Assembly (NCBI RefSeq): GCF_024362695.1
Contig: NC_065408.1
Location: forward strand, 4,402,001-4,466,000
Origin: Pectinophora gossypiella
Lineage: Eukaryota > Arthropoda > Insecta > Lepidoptera > Gelechiidae
Direction: 5' to 3'
DNA length: 64,000 nucleotides
In this document: positions 1 through 10,973 of the stretch, in pieces
Position numbering within the stretch: position 1 is the stretch's first letter
Layout: each line of letters starts with the position of its first letter
The notes under the pieces: model-generated
Seen by the model: the letters and a program-made list of their open reading frames with translations, nothing else
Database searches by the model: none
What the model was told of the DNA's origin: nothing
Made by a program: the position numbers and the translations under genes

Positions 1-479
1 TCGCTTAAAGCGATTTCTTTCAGAAAACCGGAAAGTGAGGAAACATGATTATGGTTATTGATTGCTGATGAGGAATTTGAGTAAGTGATAGTAATACTAT
101 AATTATAAATATCTGTCGCATAACCCGAAAGCTACTTAGTTTACTTTTTAAAGCCATAACTCAACTCGACCCCGCCGCGTCATGGTTATAAATTACTTCC
201 CAAAAAAGCCTCTTCTTCAAAATAATAATAGTCGACATTCGATAGTTATTATACTTGCGTTTTATATCGCTTGCCTTCTAGCTAGTAAATAAATAGATTG
301 AAAAAAATGCTTAATAAAATAATGAACCAATTAAATAGAAATACATTCTTTCCACTATATAATAGGTTTACACTATATCCGAATATAATATTATCTATCC
401 GAAAAATAATATATCTGAATATAATATATTATATCAAGATGAGATATACCTAGGACCTAGGATAACATTTATGAAACAA

Positions 480-590
480 ATAAAAGAGAAGGTGCAGGTC
501 GTGTCGTATCGGGAGGTGAAGGTTTTGGCGGGAAGAAGAGAGGAATGGCGGTTACTCCACCGACAAGAGCGCAGCTCTTAAATAGAGAGA
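480..590 (+). repeat. Fragment of dispersed repeat sharing the CACCGACAAGAGCG tail
   Basis: The end of this stretch (CACCGACAAGAGCG followed by CAGCTCTTAAAT) matches the tail of the repeats at 12600-12700, 34649-34830 and 48612-49107. The G-rich upstream part is not clearly shared. It is probably a truncated copy of that palindromic repeat. A short (GA)/(TA) run follows at about 582-602. Confidence 0.5.
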
Positions 591-1093
591 GATATATATA
601 TACCTATTTTTCACCAATACGACTTGTTGTAACTGTTGGATTTATTTGAATAAAGTACAAAAATAGATTTAAATATTTATGTTATCGATACTGTAATCGA
701 CTAGTAAATGTACGATCGAGACGCCACCTTACGTTCATATTTCATACTATAGTTTTGTTTACTCTGTGCTAGGTGTCAGACGTTGTGGCTTCCTCGTGAA
801 TAATTTAAAAGGATTATACGAACATATTCGTCCCTAAAACTAAATAGTTGTTTTCTTTTGGCCCATATCCAACAGTAACGTCATTGACCGACCCCACCAA
901 CCTTATCAGGCTTATAATTGGGTAGTTTCCTACGTCAAAGATAAATTATGAACTTATGATTACTAACTAAAGACAGATATAAAACTAACAAAAACTTTTT
1001 CTTTTTTCTATTTTACTTATTTATGAATTTCAATAAAGAAGACCTCCCGAATACGTGGGTAATGTTACAACTAATCTAAATATACCAGAGCTT

Positions 1094-1240
1094 CGACCAA
1101 GAGGACGAGCAAAAACAAGATGGGCGGATGTGGTCTAAAAGGACCTGTGCTCGTGCAATGTCTCCGAGAACGACACGTCCGATAGAGCGAAGTGGAAGAG
1201 AAAGACGGAGAAGGCAGACCCCACCATTAGATGGGAATAA
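1094..1240 (+). pseudogene. Non-LTR retrotransposon (RTE-like) reverse-transcriptase ORF, C-terminal remnant
   Basis: Reading from 1094 gives a C-terminus typical of RTE-type non-LTR elements. It opens with RPRGRAKTRWADVV, has one in-frame stop at 1136-1138, and continues through SENDTSDRAKWKRKTEKADP to TIRWE and a natural stop at 1238-1240. The W..V..D.........DRAKW....KADP arrangement is the family hallmark (established knowledge). The rest of the reverse transcriptase and the endonuclease are absent, so this is a 5'-truncated dead copy. The ORF end is followed within about 12 bases by a GA microsatellite, as expected for RTE-type 3' ends that finish in short tandem repeats. The exact clade is uncertain. 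Confidence 0.8.
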
Positions 1241-1251
1241 TAAATGCCACG

Positions 1252-1273
1252 GAGAGAGAGAGAGAGAGAGAGA
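1252..1273. repeat. (GA)n microsatellite
   Basis: About eleven GA units directly after the retrotransposon remnant, probably its 3' tail or an expansion of it. Confidence 0.9.
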
Positions 1274-1357
1274 TGAATTATCTATACGTACTTAAAGAAA
1301 AATGTTATAATGTTATGTTGTAAATGTATATGTGTAGATTTTACCTAAATAAACTTT

Positions 1358-1378
1358 TTTATTATTATTATTATTATT
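1358..1378. repeat. (ATT)n microsatellite
   Basis: About six ATT units following a short T run. Confidence 0.85.
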
Positions 1379-1789
1379 TTTTAGTTTGTGTTTTGACGTT
1401 TAGTAAAAGGTAACTGATTTGACTTATTGGAAACTACCTACACTATTAAAAACCCTTGACATGGAACATCGAATAGAAAATAATTAATTTCGATACTATC
1501 ACTTCAACATGTTTCGCAAATTCACTGAACCGAAAAACATGTAAGAGATAATTAAAACCACTTTATCAATACGGAAAGTTAAGTCGCCCTTTAAATCACT
1601 GTTTAAAAGTACCCAACTTAAACAGTGTAAACTCATCCTAATCTCTAGGGAGAGGCTCTTTCTAGAATTGCCCCAATGTAATTTTGAAATACTTGCGGAC
1701 TGTAGGATTTGGTATGGCGGATGGAGTATGATGGACTAGAGATAGGTATAGATTACATACATATGCTAACGACAATAATTTGAATGGGG

Positions 1790-1885
1790 TAGTCAGAGAA
1801 TATGATCTAAGTACACACACCTCACACATTCTGTTAGAAAAACGTGATAAGTGGTGAGCTGTATCGCCGTCTATAAAGGTCGAGC
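1790..1885 (-). repeat. REP-H short interspersed repeat, minus copy
   Basis: The reverse complement carries the REP-H landmarks: a CGATATGG-like start, CGTTTTTCTAACAGA, GTGAGGTGTGTGTACTTAG and CTACCCCA. They lie in the same order as in the better copies at 13018-13155 and 24741-24870. The repeat is non-coding and probably a SINE-like or retrotransposon-tail family. An ORF of 78 codons on the minus strand here has no support. Confidence 0.55.
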
Positions 1886-2007
1886 CAACTATCAGCACGA
1901 CTACGTTAATAGCATCGTATATAAATTTAAAACGACGAAATATGGGACTTCTTTAAAATTGGTAGATAAAACTGGTAAGTTAAAATAGATAGACATAATA
2001 TCATAAT

Positions 2008-2155
2008 TATACTCGCTCCTTGTTCGAGAGGTTTTTAACAGTGTAGTCTACGTCTTATGCTCCAGCATCGTCACAATTTTCAAAGCTCATATCCAAAGCT
2101 AAAAAAAAAAGTTAGTTTCCCGCTTCCTGAACGCAGCTGTCAACTAATGTCATTA
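2008..2155 (-). repeat. REP-K inverted copy 1 (left bound of a 5.2-kb interval)
   Basis: The reverse complement of this stretch matches 7348-7490 almost base for base. Shared features include TTGACAGCTGCGTTCAGGAA, an A/T homopolymer, GTGACGATGCTGGAGCATAA and CTACACTGTTAAAAACCTC, ending in the TCGAACAAGGAGC motif. Together the two copies form a long-range inverted repeat. They may be two separate insertions of one family or the arms of one large foldback structure. Confidence 0.85.
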
Positions 2156-2399
2156 CGGTTTTTGTGCACCGGCGCGTCACTTCGCCTCCGTAAATAAACT
2201 AATTGAAAACCAATATTTAATACAAAAACATGATTGATATAGTGCGAAAAATCTGTTACTTACATAATCAAGTGCTTTTTTCTCTAAAAAAGCTAGAAAC
2301 AGTACCAAAGAAAAATGTGGATGCTGACGAGCGTAAGTTCTTTTTGATAAAACAAAATGTGGATTAAACTGGTAAGTCTTAACATTATCCATCTACTAA

Positions 2400-3395
2400 A
2401 ACAAGAGAAGATATAATTATGATCAATTCAATTTAATTCCTTTTATTGTCGAAAACAAATTACTTTTTTTGAGGTTATAATTTTATAATCCTAACATTCG
2501 AAGAAGTAACTTAAGTTGGTACTTATTACTAATAAAAGTAACTAGTTTTATTAACAGAAATAATAATAATATTAAAATTGTATCGTGTTCGTGTTATAAC
2601 AGTGATTTAAAAGTTATACTTTATTCCGATGTTGATGTTGTTTAAATTCGCCTTATATAAGGCAGGCAAAGATCTGAGGACTATACAGTCTTGACTTTAG
2701 TAATTTAATATTCGAAAATCACGATCAAAATAGGCCTAAGCCTTGTCTTCAGTCCCTGATTGCCGCGTTTTTTATTTTCATCTGTCAAAAATTTTTTTTT
2801 TTTTGTTTCTTTTTGTAATTCGTGTTCTTGGCTTATGTTGCGGTTGATAACTTACTATCAGCGAATGAAATGAGCAGTTTTATTATAAAACAAAGAGAAC
2901 CAGTGAAATATAACCGCAGAATGGCATAGAAAAGTAAATAATTAACTCGGAAATAATTTGACAAGTTCAGATAATTAGATGACAGAAGCACTTCATGTTT
3001 ACCCTGTTCATCAAGAAGTACCCATGACACAGTAGTACTCGATATCACAGAGGTCATCTACACCATTGGTAGACAAGATACATAACTTATTCAAGATAAC
3101 ACTTAAAACATTTAGAGAATTATAATTGGTTTACTACAGGATAACCATACTTAAAAATGATATTATATATATTATAACAGTACATAATCCCTTCTCACAG
3201 TCTCTGTTAAGTGGTGTTAATAATGTTATCTTCTCCGAATGATACTTACAATATAAGATGATGATAATATACCCTAACAATAAAAACAGAAAGAGTGTTA
3301 AGAGAGTACAGGCAAAAGACAGTCTTATTATAGTAAGCAATTTCTTCCAAATTACTCTAATCTTATTATAATTCAAGCTTCCAACGTATGGGTGA
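2400..3395. other. No gene seen; AT-rich unique sequence
   Basis: Short ORFs on the minus strand have no recognisable domains and no coding-like composition. T-runs occur near 2790. I see no repeat family shared with the rest of the window. Confidence 0.6.
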
Positions 3396-3399
3396 TGAT

Positions 3400-4620
3400 T
3401 ATTGGTACCAACCTAACCAACAAGAGAACACCACTTGGAGAGTCACCTAGTTAAGCACTAGTAGTGAACTGTCTGACTAGAGAATAGACAGACTATTTGT
3501 TTCCTTTTAGAGCTATCACAATAGAGGATAGACAATGGACTTGATGTATCAACTCTATTAACATAAAAATCAACCACTAAGACTGTTGCAAAGCGCAAAT
3601 ATACCTATGCCTTATTTTAATACCTAGAGCTATCATTTAGCGGATGGACAGTGGACTTGATGGTACCAACTTAATGTACATAAGAGCTATCACTAGGAAG
3701 TTTGCCATTGCTGAGCGCTAATATACCTATTTTACATTTCCATACCTAGAGCTATCACTTAGAGGATAGACAATGGACTTAAAGGCACAATGCACATAAG
3801 AGCTACCATTAGAAAGGTCGCCATTGATAAGCGCTAATATACCTATTTGTCATTTCCATACCTAGAGCTATCACTTAGAGGATAGACAATATACTTGAAG
3901 GTATCAATGTAATGAACATAAGAGCTACCACTAGGAAGGTCGCCACTGACAAGCGCTAACATACCTATTTCTCATTTCCATACTTAGAGCTATCACTTAG
4001 AGGATAGACAATGAACTTGATGGTATCAACCTAATTAACAAAAGATCTACCACCAGGAAGGTCGCCATTGCCAAGCGCTAATATACCTATTTATCATTTC
4101 CATGCCTAGAGCTATCACTTAGAGGATAGACAATGGACTTGAAGGTATCAACACAATGAATGTAAGAGCTACCACTAAGAAAGTCGCCATTGACAAGCGC
4201 TAACATACCTATTTCTCATTTCCATACTTAGAGCTATCACTTAGAGGATAGACAATGTACTTGATGGTATGAACCCTATTAACATAAGAGCTACCACGAT
4301 TATGGTCGGCATTGGCAAGCGCTATATACCTATTTCTCATTTCCATACTTAGAGCTATCACTTAGAGGATAGACAATGGACTTTATGGTATAAACCCTAT
4401 TAATATAAGAGCTACCACGATTATGGTCGGCATTAGCAAGCGCTATATACCTATTTCTCATTTCCATACCTAGAGCTATCACTTAGAGGATAGACAATGG
4501 ACTTGATGGTCAACTCAAATAACATAAAGCTACCACTACAAGTATCGCCTTTCGCTAAACGCTAGTAGATAGCTAGAACAGAGACCAACTATTTTTTATA
4601 CTTTTATTTCCATGTTTGGT
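3400..4620. repeat. Satellite-like tandem array, about ten units of 116-122 bp
   Basis: The motif AGAGCTATC recurs at 3509, 3626, 3748, 3864, 3986, 4108, 4230, 4351 and 4472, giving spacings of 117, 122, 116, 122, 122, 122, 121 and 121 bases. A degenerate unit precedes it from about 3400. Each unit contains GAGGATAGACAATGGACTT, then a variable GGTATCAACC block, AAGAGCTACCAC, GGTCGCCATTG and AAGCGCTAATATACCTATTT. The middle and distal units are most alike and the first and last are most diverged, which fits unequal exchange homogenising the centre. There is no coding potential. Confidence 0.95.
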
Positions 4621-5039
4621 TTGTCACTTGAGGAATCGAAGATAAACCATTGAATTGTCGGGGCTTACCTACCCATGATGAAACTCAAGATTAGACTAAT
4701 GCTGAGAAACAATAGACTATTATGTCAAATTGATTATTATAAAATAATGAGAGTACAAATTCTGAAGAAATAACCGACAATTCAAAACCTAAAAGCCTCT
4801 GTTCTATTAATCAACCTCATCATCACAGGCCTTTACATCTTTATCAGATGATTCAACTGTGCTAGAAATCAAAGTATTAATAGTATGTAATGTCAGAGAT
4901 TACTTTCAAAAGAGATAACTGTACACAAGACATGGTTAGAGAATACTGCTATTAAATTCTTTCAACCAACATCATAAAATTCAAATAGCACATAAATAAT
5001 AATGAATAACATTGCCCGAAGAGTGAGTAAACGAGATAG

Positions 5040-5310
5040 CAACAGGATCTGTGGAACAGAGACAACAGTGTCAGCAGGCAGCCCCACAGCCAACAGCATG
5101 AACAGAAAGCCCACAAGGAACAGTATCAGCAGGCCGCCCCACAGCCAGCAATAAAAGCAGTGATGCAACCAGTCATGATCAGCAGTGCCATAACCAGCAG
5201 TACCAGCAGCCCTACAGCCAGCAGTAGTAGCAGAGCTACAACCAGATGTATTAGCAGTCTCACAGCCATTAGTATCAACAGTGGCCCAGGCAGCAAGGCC
5301 GTTTAAGAAT
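5040..5310. repeat. Degenerate CAGCAG/CCCACAGCC-rich minisatellite
   Basis: The motif group CAGCAG, GCCCCACAGCCA and CAGTACCAGCAG recurs irregularly at roughly 15-40 base intervals. Reading the minus strand gives a hydrophobic, Leu/Val-rich ORF at 4962-5168, but this follows from the repeat composition and has no family resemblance. I treat it as an old tandem repeat. Confidence 0.65.
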
Positions 5311-5319
5311 AGTACCTCA

Positions 5320-6960
5320 TGAGGAGGAAGAATTCCCTATAAAGTTATAATGGGAAAATTTGCACAAGCAAATATACCTACCTTTATGATATATACTTTT
5401 TCAAAATTCTGGTAAAATTAATTCCGAATGTCTATCACTAAAAGTTTTAGCATTATCATTAAGACATGGGATTCAAATCCTGTCTTTGTTAATCAGGAAT
5501 AACAATACTAATCTCAGTATAAATTGAGGTACCTACCTGATAATATTATAACTTCAATGAAAATTTCCTTCAAGTATTACATTCGAAATTGTAAAATATT
5601 GATACCTAGTTCGGTTAGATAGAATAGTTGCCCTTTTTATTATTAACTCATAGGTGAAAAGGAAGGAAAAATAGCTCATTATTAACATATAACTTACATC
5701 ACCATTAGCGTTTTCTCTAAATTATGTTGTTGTAGATTTATTACGTTGTTGCTGATCAGCCCAAAACACAGTTTACAATTAATATAAAAATTACAACAAT
5801 AATGTCCCTCCACTTAATCAATCGGAACCAAACTGCAGTGGAGAAGTAACAATAATATTTTCATGATAAATATATGTTTATCCAATTTTTCCAGTAAATA
5901 ATAGGACGTTACTATTACTGTCCTAAAAACAAATTCAATAATTATTACACTAAAGAGATAGCTGCGTAAACAATGTTACGTGTGTTAATGTTTGTGTGTA
6001 CGTTGTTCTATCATCTGATTGGTGGGTGAAAGGTTGCATAGAGGAATAGGAAAAATTCCACAACAAGTTATATTTATTATTACCACATAAAAAATTATAC
6101 TAAATGTTATTACCAAGCCCATATGGTCGATATTAGGTAATACACAATAACGTGGGCTCAGGTAATCTATTTTAATAAAAACAAAATCTTAATTATTCCG
6201 AAGATAATTATCACACAAGTAGATAATGTAAATGCACTTCCCCTCTTTATACTTTCAGCCTCATTTAACAATATCTTATAATAAAGAGGAAAGTTTAGTT
6301 CAGTGGTTCTGAATATTTTAATGAAAAAGGTCATTTGAATAAATGTATCGAAATTCTTACTTGCACTTATATTTGTATTTTCTCTAATCAATTTGACATG
6401 TTGTCTTAGGATTCATTTAACTACTCAATGTCGACAACAATTGCCAACTTAGCACAGGATGTTACAATCAATCTTGTGTCTGGGTGCCCTCGTCATTACC
6501 CGTTCTTCTTTATGTATTTCTTCTTCTTTTATGTATGTAAACAAATAATGTGTAACTTTGATAATTATTGTAGCCCTTGGTGTGCCAATGAAAAATGAGT
6601 GTTATACTATATGATGAAGTCTCACAGTCCTTTCGACTATAACTATCGTTGTTGTTCAAGAGCTTCGGAAATGTGCTCTATGGTGAGGTCCCTGTGAGGC
6701 TTTTATAGCCAATCTTGATGTTGAGCTCCATCAGAAATTAGTTCTTGTGTAGTTCTTTTGTTGTGAAATTGATAGTAATGTGAAATAGGTATTTAATGTA
6801 CTTGCTCAACTTCAACTTTATTATTTAGAACTATGTATCTATTCTAGTACAGTATAGTATAACCATATATAACATACATAATATCGATTCCATTCTTGAG
6901 AACTGGTGAAACTTGTTTAGCGAACAGTTATTATTCTTATTGTTTTTTACATGATAATAT
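5320..6960. other. No gene seen; mostly unique AT-rich DNA
   Basis: No repeat shared with the rest of the window and no supported ORF. Confidence 0.55.
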
Positions 6961-6974
6961 CAAAACGTTTGGTG

Positions 6975-7050
6975 GAACGCCGCGCTGAGTTTATCAGGAG
7001 ACGGCTGTGCCTCTGACTGCCTTTATTGGGATTAAAGTCATGGGCAGCTT
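6975..7050 (+). repeat. REP-H fragment (weak)
   Basis: GCCTCTGACTGCC, TTATTGGGATTAAAGTCATG and flanking positions resemble the 3' half of REP-H (CCTCTGACTACCCCAATTGG), with several mismatches. Confidence 0.4.
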
Positions 7051-7157
7051 AATTAGCTTTTGTGATAACAATGTATGTACTTTATTCATTAATGAATAAT
7101 CATATTATTGGTACTCGTTTCAATTTAAATGTTTCATTCCCAACTAAACTTTGAACA

Positions 7158-7270
7158 TCTACACTGTTAAAAACCTCTCGAACAAGGAGCGAGTATAATT
7201 ATGAGATTAAACGAACTTACCTGTAAATGAAGTTCTATCTCAATTATACGAAGCTCCTTGTTCGAGAGGA
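7158..7270. repeat. REP-K palindromic module
   Basis: TCTCGAACAAGGAGCG at the left (from 7173) is mirrored by CTCCTTGTTCGAGAG at the right. TATAATTATGAG near the left end pairs with CTCAATTATACG near the right. The result is a roughly 98-bp imperfect palindrome with TTACCTGTAA near its middle. The preceding CTACACTGTTAAAAACCTC also precedes the copy at 7451. This looks like a tiny terminal-inverted-repeat element or a foldback end. Confidence 0.8.
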
Positions 7271-7347
7271 CTCCCTCCCTTCAATTTTAATATCCCGCCC
7301 TAAAGCTTCCACAGGTGATGGAGTTGTCCATGAAACATGCTTTAAAT

Positions 7348-7546
7348 ATAATGACATTAGTTGACAGCTGCGTTCAGGAAGCGGGAAACTAACTTTTTTT
7401 TTTAGCTTTGGATATATCTTTGAAAATTGTGACGATGCTGGAGCATAAGACGTAGACTACACTGTTAAAAACCTCTCGAACAAGGAGCTTCGTATAATTG
7501 AGATAGAACTTCACTTACAGGTAAGTTCGTTTAATCTCATAATTAT
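7348..7546 (+). repeat. REP-K inverted copy 2 plus half palindrome
   Basis: The first ~140 bases are the inverse of 2008-2155. They continue into the same palindromic module found at 7171-7268, complete to CTCATAATTATA but missing the final inverted arm. The centre reads ACTTACAGGTAAGT, a strong 5' splice-site consensus on the plus strand. Confidence 0.85.
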
Positions 7547-7644
7547 AACGATGTATCTACCAGTGTAGTGTAGATAATTGTGTTGGAGTATACAACATAA
7601 CGTAACCTATATTTTATTACTACAGACAATAAATTAATACAAAA

Positions 7645-7712
7645 AAGTTGGCTGAAAGGCAGAGGTGTATGATATATAATGCCGACTCCTCGCGAGCTAT
7701 GTTTAAAACCCA
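7645..7712 (+). repeat. REP-G2 fragment
   Basis: AAAGGCAGAGGTGTATGATA, CCGACTCCTCGCGAGC and TATGTTTAAAACCC match the 5' part of the REP-G2 family (compare 21903-22095 and 57672-57791). Confidence 0.5.
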
Positions 7713-7759
7713 ATTTTTTTGCATAAGACATCTGTACATAGCAGATACGATGCATTTTT

Positions 7760-9540
7760 TTGTTTTTCTTCTTTATTATTAATTATATGTTTTAAATAAT
7801 GTTTTTTTAACTTGACGTGTAATAAAGTTGTGAATAAAAATATTTATGATTATGACCGGACACGTTTATAATTCAAACATGACTTCACTACAAAAAAATA
7901 ATAAACAAATGCCTTGGATATATATTTACGCGGTTACTATTATAACTAAGAGGTTTCGGATATCCGACCCTCATATGAGACTCAGGAAGGGAGTCCCATA
8001 TTCCTGATTTAAGGTGATGCGTTTCAGTCAGCTAGGTAACGCTGCGTCAGCAGATGGCGTTACTTCTGCAGTTTTCGTATTTTTTTCCATTTATTCGTTT
8101 AGTGTTGAGTTCTGACCCAGTAAAATGTTAGGTGGCGAAATCTTACATACATTATCTTTAAGTTAAGCTACAATTTTGAAGTATTTACTGCAGATATCAT
8201 ATTAAAACATTGCATCAAAAGTTGGTGTCATTTCAATTTGTGTACAAACACGAAGCTGTCACACGCATGCGAACTAGGTTAGCTATTAAAAGAGATGCAT
8301 AATTTGAAGTCTACTTCTAACTTCTAAATGGCGCATTTGGTAAAGCAGTCGCCGCCATTCTTATAAGTTTCACGGTTCAAACCCAAGTGCATATTTTAAT
8401 TGTTTTTACTTTTTGTATTTTTTTTTACAATTGAATTCGGCGAACCCGTCTATTTGTTACGGAATTTTCAAAAAGTATCACTTTTACCAATAATATTATA
8501 ATTATACAATAATGTACTTTGCACTAAAGTACCTTCCGTAATTTCCGTATTTTTTATTTTGTAAAATTCTAACAGGCATTAATCGCATCAGTGAACATGC
8601 GGCTAACTAAAAAACTACTGAACGGATTTTCATACGGTTTTCACCAATGAGTAGAGTGATTCATGGGCGTGCTTTAGGGTATATAATTTATACAAGTATT
8701 TTTTTTTTGTATAAAATGGTTCAAAAATGATGATGAATGTCAAACATAATTATCGTTACAAATATAGCCGACTTGGAGCTTTCGGCGAAAACGCTGCCTG
8801 AGCCCATTGAGATATAACAAAACAACGTATGGTTGAATTGTTCCTTTTTTGTAGGTCTACCGAAAAGTCCACAATATGTCATAATAATTATATTGTGTAT
8901 AAAGAATTGTGTATATGTATAGTATGATTTTACAAATAACGATCACAGTACAGTAATAATAAGGTAGATTTTTCCTAAATTGCTTCGGTTCAAACTTTGA
9001 CGCATCGCGTTTGAAAGATGTAATAGCGCTTCAGGACGTCCCGCAAGCACGGCGCTGATGTCGCAGTATCCGCATATAATTATTATGACTTGTCATTTAG
9101 TTCCAATAAAATCCGCGGGACTTCATAGGTACGTATGTCAGTGACAGCTGGTGATAGCATGCGGGACACTTAGCAGCTAATCGAATTCTATGTTGTTTTC
9201 GCGCCCAGTCCAGACGACTTGCAGCGCATTTCTGGACTTATATTTATGCGTAGTGTTTATTGTTAGATTAGTTAGTTCAGGTTAGGACGTCTTGTTTTAA
9301 CGAGGACGTTAAAAAAAGACGAGGCTGGGACGTATTGAAGTAGTATTTCCATATATACGCGGCCTGAAATGGGCTGTTTCGGGGACCTGAACTGGTTCCT
9401 GTCGAACTTATTATCACGTTTTCTTGATTAAAATTCATAAATAAGTCAAATAGAAAAAAAAAAAAAGATTTTCGTTAGTTTTAGATCTGTCATGATGTCT
9501 GTGATGTTTGTTTATTATACATAAGAATTTCAAAATTTAT
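7760..9540. other. No gene seen; fragments of lepidopteran dispersed repeat near 8600-8820
   Basis: CTGAACGGATTTTCATACGG at about 8616 resembles the widespread insect repeat motif AACCGCTGAACCGATTT-GATGAAAT, seen more clearly at 40220 and 49790. The rest looks unique and AT-rich. I cannot support a gene. Confidence 0.45.
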
Positions 9541-9541
9541 C

Positions 9542-9720
9542 TTATTTTTTTTTCCCAAAGGGCAAGACAAAGGGAACTATGCCCATACAGCCATGTCTTG
9601 TGTTTTTTTTTCTTGATGATGATTAATGAAATGATGAAACCTAAGCCCCCACACAGACTCCTACTCCGAACCCCAAACGAAGTAAGCGGCTTGTTGGCGC
9701 AAAGCGAAAATAGATAAGTA
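9542..9720 (+). repeat. REP-P dispersed repeat
   Basis: CCAAAGGGCAAGACAAAGGG, AACTATGCCCATACAGCCAT and a T-run are repeated at 9945-10009. This copy continues through ATGATGAAACCTAAGCCCCC to GGCTTGTTGGCGCAAAGCG. The ORF at 9508-9717 lies within it and is not a gene. Confidence 0.7.
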
Positions 9721-9944
9721 CACTTTGTTTATTGAATATTCCGATTTAATAATACTATCGGGAATGTTTTCCGACTAACTTAATGTGATCATTAACCACA
9801 AAACACCACTTCGTATTGATTATTTAGATTATTCAATGAAGAAAGCAACCTTCCCGTTCCCGGTCCCACCAAAAAGTCCGCGGCAAAGAGAATATAAATA
9901 AATCTGATAAATGACTACTATTTAGGCCGGCAAATGCAACAACT

Positions 9945-10009
9945 TTTTTTTTATTTGGTTTTCCCCGAAGGGTAAGGCAAAGGGAACTATGCCCATACAG
10001 CCATTTCAT
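9945..10009 (+). repeat. REP-P fragment
   Basis: CCCGAAGGGTAAGGCAAAGGG and AACTATGCCCATACAGCCAT match 9555-9597 with a few differences. The copy stops after the shared CAGCCATTTC. Confidence 0.7.
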
Positions 10010-10740
10010 TTTATGTATTGATTTTTTATTATAATATATATGTCCTCTTTTAAAACACGGTACTTACCCATTATTTAAAAATGTTTAAATAATATGCGTT
10101 AAAACAAAAATATTTTTCCAATATTCCTTTTCTCAGATTGTAGTATTTTTAGTTTTTTATTTATTCATACAAAATCTCTTTATAAATTGTCACTGACATT
10201 CTATTACACTTGTCAAGTAGTTAAAGCCTTTAGAGAAAAAAAAACTATCACGCACACAAACTAACATTGACACCTCTACACGCTCAGCAAATACACTGTA
10301 ATCTGCACCACTACAAATGTAGAATTGATCAAAATTGGGGGTCTGAAATATGGTACTTCTCGTATTCGGAACCTAAATTTTTGTTAGTTTGCGAAAATAA
10401 TACACCAAAATATTACTATTTATCGGTTTTATAACAATATTCCTCTATCCGTTTTCCTGTAGCACTGCATCAACTTTTGTATGGAAAACGAATCACCTTA
10501 ACACAAGTACATATCTGCAAGGCGTTTGACATCTAACAGAATTTTCCCGTCTGCAAGAAAGTCGACTTTTATCCCTATTTCCTGTTCCATATTGGACAGA
10601 AAGCTTTATTACTCCTTTGTCGGATGTGTGGTAAAAAGTGGAATTCGATATTTACTGACATCAGTAGATTAACTGGCTTTGACTATAATATTGCTTTTAC
10701 TCCGTTATGGCGGAGAAAATGTACGTCGAATAAAGGAAAG
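10010..10740. other. No gene seen
   Basis: AT-rich, no repeat family recognised, no supported ORF. Confidence 0.5.
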
Positions 10741-10747
10741 GCCATAC

Positions 10748-10803
10748 GGGTATTGCGTCGTCGCAACGTTATGAATTTACCCGAGTGCTACGACGCAATA
10801 CAT
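10748..10803. repeat. Short copy of MITE-M (deleted)
   Basis: CGGGTATTGCGTCGTCGCAACG at the left and ACGACGCAATAC at the right are inverted ends, and ACGTTATGAATTTACCCGAG lies between. These ends match those of the larger element at 50294-50631 (TTGCGTCGTTGCAACGCTAT ... ACGACGCAACGG). It looks like an internally deleted relative. Confidence 0.6.
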
Positions 10804-10815
10804 TGTTTGGCAGTG

Positions 10816-10973
10816 TACAGTCAGTGTATGAGCAATATCATATAGGTACCCACCTTAGAAACCTGTCGCACTATCATATTTGACATTTAATGAGGCTTAT
10901 GGTATAGTTTGTCAGAAAAGTTAACGTGACATGGTTGCAAAGTGTATACTATTGATTGATACTCGTGACCGTA
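10816..10973 (-). mobile_element. MITE-B copy 1 (Tc1/mariner-like, TA flanked)
   Basis: The element is bounded by TA at both ends. It starts TACAGTCAGTGTATGAGCAA and finishes ATACTCGTGACCGTA, which are imperfect terminal inverted repeats. The interior shares TTAGAAACCTGTCGCACTAT and ATTTGACATTTAATGAG with four other copies. It has no transposase; its size (~150 bp) and TA duplication fit a non-autonomous Tc1/mariner element. Confidence 0.85.

Noticed and set aside
3400..4620. CRISPR-like array
   Set aside because: Whole ~120-bp units are repeated with no short-repeat/unique-spacer pattern, in a eukaryotic context.
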